64,000 nt of DNA from assembly GCA_035606695.1 (NCBI GenBank), contig DATNEW010000049.1, forward strand, positions 1 to 64,000, read 5' to 3'. The DNA is from Gemmatimonadaceae bacterium (GTDB lineage: Bacteria > Gemmatimonadota > Gemmatimonadetes > Gemmatimonadales > Gemmatimonadaceae). Below, in pieces: positions 48,901 to 58,405 of this stretch (position 1 is its first letter; the number at the start of each line of letters is the position of its first letter). The notes beneath the pieces are model-generated. The model searched no databases, was not told the DNA's origin, and worked only from the letters and a program-made list of their open reading frames with translations. The translations under genes were made by a program, and so were the position numbers.

Positions 48901-49711
48901 AGCCTCCCGCGAGGCATCGGGCACGGCATCAACTGCCGAGCGCGGGATCGAGCACACGTTCGCGAAGTTGCGCGCGTCGAAGACGCGTGCGCTCGTCCCG
49001 TACATCACCGCCGGGCATCCCGATCTCGAGCGCAGCGTCGAGCTCCTGATCGCGCTCCAGGAATCGGGCGCCGACGTCATCGAGCTCGGGCTGCCGTTCT
49101 CCGATCCGATGGCCGACGGTCCGGTGATTCAGGCGAGCTCGCAGATGGCGCTCGATCAGGGCATGAGCTTCGATCGCCTGCTCGAGATGGTCGCGAAAGC
49201 CAAAGCGCGAGTCCCCTTGGTGCTCATGAGTTATCTCAATCCGATCATGGCCGCGGGTTCCGACGCACTCGAGCGCGCGGCCGATGCGGGCATCGGTGGA
49301 CTGCTGCTCATCGACCTTCCGGTTGGATCCGACCCCGAGCTCGAGTCGCGCATTGGCTCCGGCCCGTTGTCGTTCATCCGGCTCGTGGCGCCGACGACGC
49401 CCGAGGCGCGCATGAAGGAAATCGCGGAGCATGGCAGTGGCTTCGTGTATCTGATCAGCAGCTTGGGCGTGACGGGCATGCGCGATACGCTGCCGCCAGA
49501 ATTATCCGACACGGTGAAGCGCCTGCGCGGCGCGACGACGTTGCCGGTGTGCGTGGGCTTTGGCGTGTCGCGGCCCGAGCAGGCGGCGCAGGTGGCGCGC
49601 ATCGCGGACGGCGTGGTCGTGGGCAGCGCGATCGTGCGCGCCGCGGGCGAAGGCGTCGAGCAGGCGGCACGACTCGCCGCGGAGATGCGGGCCGCGATCG
49701 ACGGCGCGTGA
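48869..49711 (+). CDS. trpA: Tryptophan synthase alpha chain
   Basis: A 280-residue TIM barrel splitting indole-glycerol phosphate into indole for TrpB. The catalytic Glu and Asp motifs are VIELGLPFSDPMADGP near residue 70. Further signatures are PLVLMSYLNPIM, FIRLVAPTT, LISSLGVTG and VCVGFGVSRPEQAAQV. ATG 48869 is within the last 32 bases of the HD-GYP gene. About 20 extra N-terminal residues precede the conserved core. Its stop overlaps folB (GTGA). Confidence 0.96.
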   Translation: MASASVTISPEASREASGTASTAERGIEHTFAKLRASKTRALVPYITAGHPDLERSVELLIALQESGADVIELGLPFSDPMADGPVIQASSQMALDQGMSFDRLLEMVAKAKARVPLVLMSYLNPIMAAGSDALERAADAGIGGLLLIDLPVGSDPELESRIGSGPLSFIRLVAPTTPEARMKEIAEHGSGFVYLISSLGVTGMRDTLPPELSDTVKRLRGATTLPVCVGFGVSRPEQAAQVARIADGVVVGSAIVRAAGEGVEQAARLAAEMRAAIDGA

Positions 49712-50082
49712 GCGCGACGGAGCGGCGCACGCACCAGACCACGCTCGAGATCACACTCGAGGCCATGCGCTTCGACGCGCTGGTAGGCATTCTACCCAAC
49801 GAGCGCACGACGCCGCAGCCGATCGAGATCGACCTCACCGTCGACGTCGGGCCGGGCGATTCGGTCGTCGACTATCGCGAGCTGTACGACGTGGCCGCCG
49901 CCGTCATGCGCGCCGCGCCGATCGATTTTCTGGAAGAGATTGCGGATCGCGTCGCCGAGGGCGCGCTCGCCGTGAATGGCCGCATTTGTCGCGCGCGCGT
50001 CGCGGTTCGGAAACCGCGCGTCGCACTCGGTGGGCCGTTGGCGTACGCGCAAATCGTCGTCGAGCGCCGCACGAATGATTGA
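49708..50082 (+). CDS. folB: Dihydroneopterin aldolase
   Basis: A 124-residue FolB cleaving dihydroneopterin to hydroxymethyl-dihydropterin. It has the DALVGILPNERTTPQPIEID start, DYRELYDV, FLEEIADRVAE and VRKPRVALGGPLAYAQIVVER, where the Lys and Tyr of the active site are expected. GTG 49708 overlaps the trpA stop. folK overlaps its end by 8 bases, so folate and tryptophan genes share a transcript. Confidence 0.93.
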   Translation: MSATERRTHQTTLEITLEAMRFDALVGILPNERTTPQPIEIDLTVDVGPGDSVVDYRELYDVAAAVMRAAPIDFLEEIADRVAEGALAVNGRICRARVAVRKPRVALGGPLAYAQIVVERRTND

Positions 50083-50494
50083 CGTCGCCTACATTGCGCT
50101 CGGCTCCAATCTCGGCGATCGGCATGCGCACCTCGCGCGAGCGCGCGCCGCGCTGGGAGCGCTGCCGCACAGCCGAGTGCTCGCCGAGTCGGCGATCGAG
50201 GAGACCGCCCCGATCGGCTTGCTCGAACAACCACCATTTCTCAACCAGATGATCGCGCTCCAAACGACGCTGTCGCCGCGCGAGCTGCTCGTGATGCTGC
50301 AGGACATCGAGCTTCGCGAGGGCCGAGTGCGGAACGTGCGATGGGGGCCGCGCACGATCGATCTCGACATCGTTTGCTTCGATCAACAGACCATGCAAGC
50401 GCCGGGGCTCGAAGTGCCGCATCCCGAGCTGGCGAACCGCGACTTCTGGCGGCGCGAGCTCGCCGAACTGCGTGGGGGCGCCGGCCCGGCATGA
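50075..50494 (+). CDS. folK: Hydroxymethyl-dihydropterin pyrophosphokinase
   Basis: A 139-residue HPPK transferring pyrophosphate from ATP to hydroxymethyl-dihydropterin. It starts with YIALGSNLGDR, then EETAPIG and FLNQMIALQT, and carries the ATP/Mg motif VRNVRWGPRTIDLDIV near residue 85. Length is somewhat short but all motifs are present. ATG 50075 overlaps folB, and the stop overlaps the HD gene (ATGA). folP is not in the window. Confidence 0.95.
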   Translation: MIDVAYIALGSNLGDRHAHLARARAALGALPHSRVLAESAIEETAPIGLLEQPPFLNQMIALQTTLSPRELLVMLQDIELREGRVRNVRWGPRTIDLDIVCFDQQTMQAPGLEVPHPELANRDFWRRELAELRGGAGPA

Positions 50495-51027
50495 GCGAGA
50501 TCATCTTCCCGGCGTGGGCGCAGGTGAGCGACAAGCGGCGCAAGCACATCACGCGCGTCATCGCGATGCTCATGGAGTGGGCCGACGAGCTAGGGGTCTC
50601 TTCGGAAGAACGCGAAGCGTGGTACTCCGCCGGATTGTTGCACGACGCGCTGCGCGACGCGCCCGAAGCGGACTTGCGCGGCCTGGCTCGCGATGCGGAG
50701 CGCGAAGCGGAGCTGTTGCACGGACCGGCGGTGGCGAATCTGCTCGCGTCGCGCGAGGAAGCGACGGAATCCGTCCTGCGCGCAATCCGCTACCACACTG
50801 TCGGCGCGCCGGATTGGGATCGCACGGGAAAGGCGCTGTACATGGCGGATTTTCTCGAACCGGGACGCAACTTCTCGCGCACCGATCGCGCGTTTCTCGC
50901 CGTGCAGGTTCCGCACGACTTCGACGGCGTGTTCAGACAAGTCGTGCGAGCGCGGCTCGAGCATGCCTTGCGCGAGGGGTACACACTCTTTCCCGAAACC
51001 GTCGGCCTCTGGAACGCGGTGCGATGA
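50491..51027 (+). CDS. YqeK-like HD phosphohydrolase (symmetrical Ap4A hydrolase family)
   Basis: A 178-residue HD-domain protein. YqeK-family motifs are visible: KHITRVIAMLMEWAD, GLLHDALRDAPEADL, LLHGPAVANLL, AIRYHTVGAPDWDRTGKALYMADFLEPGR. YqeK enzymes split diadenosine tetraphosphate symmetrically to ADP, and are usually encoded near nadD, rsfS and a LytR_C gene. Here folK takes the nadD place. It overlaps folK and the next gene by 4 bases. Confidence 0.85.
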   Translation: MSEIIFPAWAQVSDKRRKHITRVIAMLMEWADELGVSSEEREAWYSAGLLHDALRDAPEADLRGLARDAEREAELLHGPAVANLLASREEATESVLRAIRYHTVGAPDWDRTGKALYMADFLEPGRNFSRTDRAFLAVQVPHDFDGVFRQVVRARLEHALREGYTLFPETVGLWNAVR

Positions 51028-51452
51028 CCGGCAGGGGAATTCTTGGCGTGGTCGCGCTCGGGTTGGTGCTCATCGGCGCGGATACGCTGTGGCATTCTAC
51101 AGGAAGCCGTGCCGCGAAGGACCCGACCGGCGGACCGGAGGTGCACGCGCCGCCGGGCACACGCGTTCGCGTTCAAGTACTGAACGGAACGCGAACGCGC
51201 GGTTTGGCTCGGCGCGCGACGATGCTGCTGCGCGATCGTGGATTCGATGTGCTCGAGAACGGAACGGATGCGACGCCGCGCGACACGACGATCGTGTACG
51301 ATCTCACCGGCCATCCCGACTGGGCGCAGCGCGTCGCGCGTGGGCTTGCTCCGGCGCGCGTCGAGGCGCGCCCGGACAGCTCACGCTACCTGGACGTCGT
51401 CGTCGTGCTTGGCGCGACGTGGCGGCCGCCGGCCCAGCCGTTCTACCCGTAG
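51024..51452 (+). CDS. LytR_C-domain protein with membrane anchor
   Basis: A 142-residue protein. One N-terminal hydrophobic segment (GILGVVALGLVLIGADTLW) is followed from about residue 48 by a LytR_C domain: VRVQVLNGTRTRGLARRATMLLRDRGFDV, cut here to its key VLNGT...GLA...L..RGF pattern. The domain is found at the end of LytR-CpsA-Psr cell-wall ligases, but no catalytic LCP domain is present. It probably faces the periplasm and its function is unknown. Its end overlaps the converging rlmN by 72 bases. Confidence 0.75.
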   Translation: MTGRGILGVVALGLVLIGADTLWHSTGSRAAKDPTGGPEVHAPPGTRVRVQVLNGTRTRGLARRATMLLRDRGFDVLENGTDATPRDTTIVYDLTGHPDWAQRVARGLAPARVEARPDSSRYLDVVVVLGATWRPPAQPFYP

Positions 51453-52481
51453 CTGTCCGCACGCCGCGGCGATGTCGATGCCGCGGCTCTTTCGTACCGC
51501 GACCTCGACACCGAGCTTCCGCAGCTCGCGCGCGAACTTGACGATCTTGTCGGTCGGCGTCGGTGTGAAGCCGCGCGCTCCGCCCGGATGCAGCGGGATG
51601 AGATTCACGAACGCCTTGCACTCGCGTGCGAGCTGCGCGAGTTGCAGGGCGTGCTCTTCGGCGTCGTTCACACCGCCCAGCATGACGTACTCGAAGGTGA
51701 CGCGGCGGTCGAACACCTTCGCCGCGTCGATCACCTGCGCGAGCGGAAACTTGGTGTTGATCGGCATGAGCTCCTGCCGGAGCGCGTCGTTCGGCGCGTG
51801 AATCGAAATCGCCAGGCGGAACTGCTCGGGACGCTCGCCAAGCGCGACGATGCCCGGCAGCACGCCGACGGTGGAGATCGTGATGTGTCGCGCACCAATG
51901 CCCAAGCCGTCGGGATCGTTGAGCGTCGTCAGCGTGGCGTCGACAGCGCGCCAATTCATGAGCGGCTCGCCCATGCCCATGAAGACGATGTTCGTGATGT
52001 TGATCGGCGGCTCGAGCAAGCGCATCTCGCGCACCTGACTCGCGATCTCGAACATCGACAGGTTGCGCGTGAAGCCCATCGCGCCGGTCGCGCAGAACGC
52101 GCATTGCAATGCGCATCCCGCCTGCGACGAGATGCAGAGCGTGACGCGATCGCCTTCGGGGATCGCGACGGTCTCGATCGCTTCGTTGTCGGCGAGCCGG
52201 AAGAGAAACTTCTCGGTGCCGTCGTTCGATTTCTGTCGCGCCGCGATCGTGAGCCGCGGCAGCTCGAACGCGGTGTCGAGCAATTCGCGCAACCGAACCG
52301 GAAGCTCCGTCATCGCATCGAAGGACGGCGCCGGATTCTGCCACAGGCGCCGTGCGACCTGCTTCGCGCGGTATGCCGGCTCACCGATGGTCTCGAGAAA
52401 GCGCGCCAGACTGTCGCGAGCAGACGCGGGCGTCAGATCCAGGAGATTGACTTTGCCGGTCGGCCGCTCGGAAGGCTTCAA
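51381..52481 (-). CDS. rlmN: 23S rRNA (adenine-2503-C2) / tRNA (adenine-37) methyltransferase
   Basis: A 366-residue radical-SAM methylase. The [4Fe-4S] motif CxxxCxxC is C123, C127, C130 (AGCALQCAFCATG), and the methyl-carrier cysteine is in KSRGIDIAAACGQL near the C-terminus. NIVFMGMGEPLMN and the SAM-binding region are present. After the conserved end, about 20 basic and Asp-rich residues (RRPPRRAKHDDD) lie in the 72-base antisense overlap with the LytR_C gene. The last motif is intact, so the overlap should not affect catalysis. Confidence 0.95.
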   Translation of the reverse strand: MKPSERPTGKVNLLDLTPASARDSLARFLETIGEPAYRAKQVARRLWQNPAPSFDAMTELPVRLRELLDTAFELPRLTIAARQKSNDGTEKFLFRLADNEAIETVAIPEGDRVTLCISSQAGCALQCAFCATGAMGFTRNLSMFEIASQVREMRLLEPPINITNIVFMGMGEPLMNWRAVDATLTTLNDPDGLGIGARHITISTVGVLPGIVALGERPEQFRLAISIHAPNDALRQELMPINTKFPLAQVIDAAKVFDRRVTFEYVMLGGVNDAEEHALQLAQLARECKAFVNLIPLHPGGARGFTPTPTDKIVKFARELRKLGVEVAVRKSRGIDIAAACGQLRVERLGRRPPRRAKHDDDVQVA

Positions 52482-53368
52482 CGGAACACTCGAGAAATCA
52501 GAAACTGGTAGCTGGCGCCGAACCCTGCCGCGCCATCCTCACGACCGAAGGCGATGTCATAGTTGGCATAGCGCAGACCAACGCCCAGGCGCAGTCGCTG
52601 CGCGGTCGATCCGTACGCCGACGTCTGCGAAACGCCGGCGCTCACGTCCAGCTGACGAAAGCTGGCACTGGTGAACGCATAGTCGTCCCGGCCGCGGCCC
52701 GTGGTCCGGCTCGCCGAATAGCCGGCGCGGAGCGTGAGGATTGAATCGCGTCGAACGACCGGCATGTCAGCGCCGAGCATGTATGTCGGCGTCTCGCGGC
52801 CATGGTTCACGGAGAAGAGGAACGTCGAGGCCGCCAGGCGCACCGGCGTTCCAGCGACGCCGTCTACGCTGACGCCGCCATCGAGCGCGAGCGAGTGGGA
52901 GTGACTCAGGTCGAGCGTCGCCCAGCGATACCTGAGCGCAGCGCCATAGGAGATGTTGTGCTGTCGCGCCGACAGTCCGCCCGAGACCACCGACGTGCCG
53001 TACGGAATCTCTCCAAGGGACTGCGGGTCGGTCGCCGTGCGAATGATGTCACTGACCGACGCGTTCGCGAACGTCATCGTTGCCGTGAGCGTCGGCGACA
53101 CACGCAACTCGCCGCCGATCATCTGCAGGCGAATGCCTTGTTCTTGCGGCGTCGTGAGTCCCGAGAAGCCGATCGCGGCGTGGTCGCCGGGGTTTAGCGC
53201 GCCGTTGGCTGGATTCCAGAAACCGCCGGGCATGGTGCGGCTGAGCGGCGGCGAGTCGGCGAGCAGGCCCAACGGAAACTCCAGCAAGTCCCGCCCAGGC
53301 ACTTGCTGCGCCACGGCGGCGCTGGTGAGACCCACGAACGCCGCGATGGCGAAGATGAAGCGGGACAT
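52478..53368 (-). CDS. Outer-membrane beta-barrel protein, unassigned
   Basis: A 296-residue protein with a signal peptide (MSRFIFAIAAFVGLTSAAVA, cut at AVAQQ). A chain of amphipathic beta strands follows, ending in a Phe-Arg terminus (ISRVFR). The pattern (alternating residues, GxxxR-type turns, few Cys) fits a porin-like barrel of about 12 strands. I recognise no family. It begins at ATG 53368 and overlaps the rlmN start by 4 bases, so both are read from one promoter in the 81-base gap before aspS. Confidence 0.6.
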   Translation of the reverse strand: MSRFIFAIAAFVGLTSAAVAQQVPGRDLLEFPLGLLADSPPLSRTMPGGFWNPANGALNPGDHAAIGFSGLTTPQEQGIRLQMIGGELRVSPTLTATMTFANASVSDIIRTATDPQSLGEIPYGTSVVSGGLSARQHNISYGAALRYRWATLDLSHSHSLALDGGVSVDGVAGTPVRLAASTFLFSVNHGRETPTYMLGADMPVVRRDSILTLRAGYSASRTTGRGRDDYAFTSASFRQLDVSAGVSQTSAYGSTAQRLRLGVGLRYANYDIAFGREDGAAGFGASYQFLISRVFR

Positions 53369-53449
53369 ATACTTGAGCTTATTGTATTCAACGCCGAGGG
53401 TCAACCCGAATCACTACCATCGCGCCCCTTGCATACGTACCATTCCTTG

Positions 53450-55249
53450 ATGCACACGGACCATCTCGCCACGGCCCTTCGCACCCATCTGTGCGGCGCG
53501 CTCCGCACGACCGACGTCGGTAAGACTGTTCGCCTCGGGGGTTGGGTGCATCGCGCCCGCGATCTGGGCGGCCTCGCGTTCGTGGACCTGCGAGACCGGG
53601 CCGGTATCGTGCAGGTCTCGTTCGATCCGCGCACCGCGGACGCCGGCGTGGTGAGCGCGGCGGCGGCGCTCGGTCCCGAGACGGTCGTGCTCGTTGACGG
53701 CGAAGTCGTCGCGCGTCCGCAAGCCATGCGCAATCCCGAGCTCGCGACCGGCGAGATCGAGGTGCGCGCCACGGGTCTTCGTGTGGTTGGTCCGGCCACG
53801 CCGCCCGCGATTCCCGTCGCACGCGCGCGCAACGAGAATCTCGCCGCGGAGGAACTGCGTCTTCGGCACCGCTTTCTCGATCTGCGCCGGCCCGAGCTGC
53901 AAGAGAACATCATCCTGCGCCATCGCTTGATGCAGGTGACGCGCCGATATCTGAGCGAGCACGGGTTCTTCGAGATCGAAACACCGATTCTCACCAAGCC
54001 CACGCCCGAGGGCGCGCGCGACTACCTCGTTCCAAGCCGCGTACACGCCGGCGAGTTCTACGCGTTGCCGCAGTCGCCGCAGCTCTATAAGCAATTACTC
54101 ATGGTGTCGGGGTTCGACCGCTACTTCCAGATCGCGCGTTGCTTCCGCGACGAGGATCTGCGTCAGGACCGGCAACCCGAGTTCACGCAGATCGACATCG
54201 AGGCGTCGTTCATCGCGCAGGAGGACATCATCCGGCTGAGCGAAGGCCTCATCGCCGCGCTCTGGCGCGAGGCGGGGCAGGACGCGCCCGACACGTTCCC
54301 GCGGATGACGTACGCGGAAGCGATGGAGCGCTACGGCTCCGATCGCCCGGACACGCGGTACGAATTGGAGTTGTTCGATGCGAGCGACGTCTTCCGCGGC
54401 GCCGACTTCGGCATCACGCGCTCGGCGCTCGAGGCGGGCGGCCGCGTGCGCGGGCTGCGTGTGCCCGGCGGCGCGACGCTCTCGCGCAAGCAAGTCGACG
54501 AGATCGAGGCCGACGCGAAAAAGGGCGGCGCTATGGGCTTGCTGCGGCTCAAGTTCGCGAACGGCGCCCTCGAGGGACCGGCGGCGAAGTTTCTGGGCGA
54601 GGATGCGTCGGCGCGCCTGGGGCTCGCCGACGGCGACCTGGTACTCTTCGTGGCCGGCTCCGATCGCGTCTCGAGCGCGTCGCTCGACCGTGTCCGCCAG
54701 AACGTGGCGCGGAGATTGAATCTCGTGCCGGCGAACGAGTCACGCTTTCTGTGGGTCGTCGACTTTCCCATGCTCGAAAAGGATCCGACTACGGGCGCGC
54801 TCAGCCCGGTGCATCATCCATTCACGTCGCCGAATCCGGAGGACGCGCACCTGCTCGAGAGCGCGCCCGACCGCGTGCGCGCGCAGGCGTACGACTGTGT
54901 GTGCAACGGCACGGAGCTCGGCGGCGGCAGCATTCGTATCAGCGATCCGAACGTCCAGGCCCGGGTCTTCAGTCTGCTCGGCATCGACGAGGCGACGGCG
55001 CAGGCACGATTCGGCTTCCTGCTCGAGGGACTGCGCGCCGGAGCGCCGCCGCACGGCGGCATCGCGTTCGGATTCGACCGCATCGCCATGCAGCTGGCGA
55101 ACGCCGGCTCGCTACGGGACGTCATCGCGTTTCCCAAGACCACCGCGGCCCGCGCATTGTTCGAGGGTGCGCCGTCGGTCGTGCCCTCGGACGACCTCAA
55201 CGACTTGCACATCAGCGTGACTGTAGAGAAATCAGGTGAAGCGACGTGA
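53450..55249 (+). CDS. aspS: Aspartate--tRNA ligase, bacterial type
   Basis: A 599-residue class IIb synthetase. The N-terminal OB-fold anticodon domain contains [23 protein letters not shown]. Motif 2 is [20 protein letters not shown], the GAD insertion occupies about residues 290-430, and motif 3 is [13 protein letters not shown]. It charges tRNA-Asp. ATG 53450 fits the family start. Upstream frame residues are in the divergent promoter region. Its stop overlaps the phoH-like start. Confidence 0.95.
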   Translation: MHTDHLATALRTHLCGALRTTDVGKTVRLGGWVHRARDLGGLAFVDLRDRAGIVQVSFDPRTADAGVVSAAAALGPETVVLVDGEVVARPQAMRNPELATGEIEVRATGLRVVGPATPPAIPVARARNENLAAEELRLRHRFLDLRRPELQENIILRHRLMQVTRRYLSEHGFFEIETPILTKPTPEGARDYLVPSRVHAGEFYALPQSPQLYKQLLMVSGFDRYFQIARCFRDEDLRQDRQPEFTQIDIEASFIAQEDIIRLSEGLIAALWREAGQDAPDTFPRMTYAEAMERYGSDRPDTRYELELFDASDVFRGADFGITRSALEAGGRVRGLRVPGGATLSRKQVDEIEADAKKGGAMGLLRLKFANGALEGPAAKFLGEDASARLGLADGDLVLFVAGSDRVSSASLDRVRQNVARRLNLVPANESRFLWVVDFPMLEKDPTTGALSPVHHPFTSPNPEDAHLLESAPDRVRAQAYDCVCNGTELGGGSIRISDPNVQARVFSLLGIDEATAQARFGFLLEGLRAGAPPHGGIAFGFDRIAMQLANAGSLRDVIAFPKTTAARALFEGAPSVVPSDDLNDLHISVTVEKSGEAT

Positions 55250-56241
55250 GTGACGATACCGTCACGCAGCGAATCTCCGCGGAAGGGGCCGACCCACTCA
55301 CGCTGGCCGGCGTGAACGACGCCAATCTGATCGAGTTGTCCCGCCTGGGAGGCGTGCGCGTCACCCTGCGCGGCGATACGCTGACCATCACAGGGACGCG
55401 TGATTTCGTCGATCGCGCGTCGCACATCGCGAGTCGGATGATCGACGCGGCGCGCCAGCGCCGCGACCTCACGCCGGACGATGTGCTGCGCATGGGCGAC
55501 ATCGTCGACGGCGGCATCGATGAAGACGACGACGGCGATGAAGCGGGCGGCAACGGCGCCGGTGGCAACGGAGCCGGGCCGCGCATCGCGCTGCCGGGCG
55601 TTCGCAAAGTCATTCAGCCCAAGACGCCGGGCCAGGCCGAGTATCTGAAGAAGATTCAGGAAAACGACATCGTCGTCGGCATCGGGCCCGCGGGCACGGG
55701 CAAGACCTACCTCGCGGTGGCGGCCGCGGTCGACGCGCTGACGCGAAAGCGCGTGCGGCGCATCGTGCTCGCGCGGCCGGCGGTCGAAGCCGGGGAGAGC
55801 CTGGGCTTTCTTCCGGGCGACATGCAGGCGAAGGTCGATCCGTATCTCCGCCCGCTGTACGATGCGCTCGACGAGATGATGCCGTTCGAGCGCGTGCAGC
55901 GCGCGCTCGAGCAGCGCGTGATCGAAGTGGCGCCCCTCGCGTTCATGCGCGGCCGCACGTTGGGCGACGCATTCGTGATCGTGGATGAAGCACAGAACGC
56001 CACCGCGATGCAGATGAAGATGCTGCTCACGCGTCTGGGCGTGAATTCGAAAATGGTCATCACCGGCGACAAGACGCAGGTCGACCTCCCGAAGCGCGAA
56101 GACTCCGGCCTGCTCCAGGTCGAGCGCATTCTGCCCGGCATCGACGGCATCGGGTTTCACTATTTCACCGAGGTCGACGTGGTCCGCCATCGGCTGGTCC
56201 GCGACATCGTCCGCGCCTACGCTGCCGACGCCGGGGAGTAG
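55246..56241 (+). CDS. PhoH-like (YbeZ) ATPase
   Basis: A 331-residue PhoH-family protein. A small N-terminal KH-like region (to about residue 85) and an acidic Gly/Asn-rich linker ([16 protein letters not shown]) precede the NTPase domain with Walker [10 protein letters not shown] near residue 145, [17 protein letters not shown], Walker [11 protein letters not shown] and [11 protein letters not shown]. YbeZ acts with the endoribonuclease YbeY in rRNA maturation, and ybeY is two genes downstream. GTG 55246 overlaps aspS. Confidence 0.92.
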   Translation: MSDDTVTQRISAEGADPLTLAGVNDANLIELSRLGGVRVTLRGDTLTITGTRDFVDRASHIASRMIDAARQRRDLTPDDVLRMGDIVDGGIDEDDDGDEAGGNGAGGNGAGPRIALPGVRKVIQPKTPGQAEYLKKIQENDIVVGIGPAGTGKTYLAVAAAVDALTRKRVRRIVLARPAVEAGESLGFLPGDMQAKVDPYLRPLYDALDEMMPFERVQRALEQRVIEVAPLAFMRGRTLGDAFVIVDEAQNATAMQMKMLLTRLGVNSKMVITGDKTQVDLPKREDSGLLQVERILPGIDGIGFHYFTEVDVVRHRLVRDIVRAYAADAGE

Positions 56242-56266
56242 CGACGCGGCGCGGCGGCGTCCGGCC

Positions 56267-58405
56267 ATGTTTCACGCGGCGCGAATCGCCGTCGCCGTCG
56301 CGCTTGCCGTCCTCACGTACGCGTTATTTCCGGCGTCCCCGGCGATCGACTTGCCGGTGTACGAGGTTGGTTCCGTCGCCGCGGACAACGTCATCGCCCC
56401 GTTTCGTTACAGAGTTCTAAAGACCCCGGCGCAGTTGCGCACGGAGCAGGACGCGGCGGTGCGGTCGGTCGAACCGGTATTTCTTTACGTCCCCGCGGCG
56501 CTCGACAGCGCTCGGCAGTCGCTCGAGGCGTTCGCCTCGGCCATCGCGTCCGCCGCGCACACCCCGCCGCCGTACGCGGCGACGGCGGTCCAGCGCGCCG
56601 CGCAAAGCTGGGGTATTCGGCTGAGCAGCGGCGAAGCCACGTATCTCGCGAACGAAACGCGCCGCAAGGCGCTGCTGCTCTCGCTGGGCCGCGTGTTCGA
56701 TCGCTGGCTCAGCGCCGGCGTCGCACAGAGCGGCGCGCTCGACTCCCTGCGCGGCGAAGTCGTCGTTCGCGTCGGCAACGAAGATCGGCGGGTGCCGAGC
56801 GACAGCATCACGACGTTCAACATGCTCGTGAGCCGCGCGCGCCTGCTGCACCCGGACCCGGGGTCGGCAACCGGCGATTCGGTCTATACACGATTGCTGG
56901 CCACGTTTTTCCATCCCACCATCGTTCCGGATCACGCGACGACGGAGATGCGCCGGGATGAGGCGCGCCGCTCCGTTCCGACCGCCCAGTACGACGTCCT
57001 CGCCGGCGAGAAGATCATCGGCGCGAACGAAGTCGTGGGTCGCGAACAGAACGAAAAGTTGCGCGCCCTGCGCGACGCATCCGACGCGTATCGCGGATCG
57101 ACGCGCAGCGGACGGCGCATCGTCGGGGCGGTGCTGTTCGACTTCGTGCTCATCGCGCTGATCGGACTGACGCTCGTCGTGTTTCGGCCCGGCGTCTATG
57201 CGAACTTTCGCAGGCTGCTCACGGTCGCGGGCTGCTCCGCGCTCGTGATTGCCGGCGGCGCCATCGTGGCCCATCTCCGTCCGATTCATCCCGAGCTCGT
57301 GCCGGTCGCACTCGCCGCGGTGATTCTGAGCGCGTTGTTCGATCGCCGGGTCAGCATGGTGACGGCCACGGTGCTCGCGACGCTCGTCGCCGGCCAGAGT
57401 GTGTATCGCGGCACCAACGCGCTCTTCATCAATCTCGTCGGAGGCGTGGTCGCCGCGTTCGCGGTCGGCGAGATCAGCCGCCGCAATCAGTCGTATCGCT
57501 GGATGATGGCCATCGGCGCCGCATACATCGTCACCGCGACGGCGATCGGCTTGACGCTCGACCTGCCGTCGCGCGACATCCTCGTCTCGGCGGGATTCGG
57601 CATCCTCAACGCGTTTGCGTGCGTGCTGATCGGCGTGATGCTGCTGCCCATGGCCGAGGCGTTCACCGGCATCGAGACCGATCTCACGCTGCTCGAATGG
57701 TCGGACCTCAACCGGCCCCTCATGCAGCGCTTGAGCCTCGAGGCACCCGGGACCTACGCGCATACGATCGCGATCGCGAATCTCGCCGAAGCGGCCTGTC
57801 GCGCGATCGGCGCGAACGCGCTCCTGGCGCGCGTTGGCGCATATTATCACGACATTGGAAAGATCGCGAAACCGCAATTCTTCGTCGAGAATCAAGCGAA
57901 GGGGCGCAATCCCCACGATGCGCTGCAACCCGGTGCGAGCGCGCGCATCATACGCGATCACGTGCACCAGGGCCTCGAGCTCGCCGCCGAACACAAGCTG
58001 CCGCGCGCATTGCGCGCGTTCATCACCGAGCATCACGGCACCGGCACCATCACGTACTTCCTCGACAAGGCGCGACGCGACGACGCGGCGACCGCGTCCG
58101 ACGAATTCGTCTATCCGGGGCCGCGCCCGAAAAGCGCGGAAACCGCGGTGGTGATGCTCGCCGACGGCATCGAAGCCGCGGCACGCGTGCTCCACGAGCC
58201 CACGCCCGCACGCATTCGCGACGTCGTCGAGCACATCGTTCGCCAGCGTGTCGACGATGGGCAACTTGCCGACGCACCGCTGACGCTGCGGCAGCTGGAG
58301 ATGATCAAGGACGTCTTCGTTCGCGTGCTCGTTGGCATGTATCACAACCGCATCGACTACCCGGCCGCGGCCGGCGGCGTCGGTTCCGAGTTCGCGTCCG
58401 CATGA
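56267..58405 (+). CDS. 7TM-HD (PgpH-like) c-di-AMP phosphodiesterase
   Basis: A 712-residue membrane protein. The architecture is one N-terminal TM helix, an extracytoplasmic 7TMR-HDED domain (about 25-270), a cluster of seven TM segments (about 285-465) and a cytoplasmic HD domain. The HD site shows APGTYAHTIAIANLAE, YYHDIGKIAKPQFFVEN and ITEHHGTGTITYF. PgpH hydrolyses c-di-AMP to pApA. The phoH - pgpH - ybeY order is conserved in many bacteria. No DacA-type cyclase is in the window, so the signal source lies elsewhere. Confidence 0.92.
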   Translation: MFHAARIAVAVALAVLTYALFPASPAIDLPVYEVGSVAADNVIAPFRYRVLKTPAQLRTEQDAAVRSVEPVFLYVPAALDSARQSLEAFASAIASAAHTPPPYAATAVQRAAQSWGIRLSSGEATYLANETRRKALLLSLGRVFDRWLSAGVAQSGALDSLRGEVVVRVGNEDRRVPSDSITTFNMLVSRARLLHPDPGSATGDSVYTRLLATFFHPTIVPDHATTEMRRDEARRSVPTAQYDVLAGEKIIGANEVVGREQNEKLRALRDASDAYRGSTRSGRRIVGAVLFDFVLIALIGLTLVVFRPGVYANFRRLLTVAGCSALVIAGGAIVAHLRPIHPELVPVALAAVILSALFDRRVSMVTATVLATLVAGQSVYRGTNALFINLVGGVVAAFAVGEISRRNQSYRWMMAIGAAYIVTATAIGLTLDLPSRDILVSAGFGILNAFACVLIGVMLLPMAEAFTGIETDLTLLEWSDLNRPLMQRLSLEAPGTYAHTIAIANLAEAACRAIGANALLARVGAYYHDIGKIAKPQFFVENQAKGRNPHDALQPGASARIIRDHVHQGLELAAEHKLPRALRAFITEHHGTGTITYFLDKARRDDAATASDEFVYPGPRPKSAETAVVMLADGIEAAARVLHEPTPARIRDVVEHIVRQRVDDGQLADAPLTLRQLEMIKDVFVRVLVGMYHNRIDYPAAAGGVGSEFASA

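Noticed and set aside
56417-58345. A 642-codon open frame on the minus strand opposite the PgpH-like gene
   Set aside because: It mirrors a well-supported HD-domain gene, has an Arg/His/Asp-rich composition typical of antisense frames in GC-rich DNA, and shows no domain motif.
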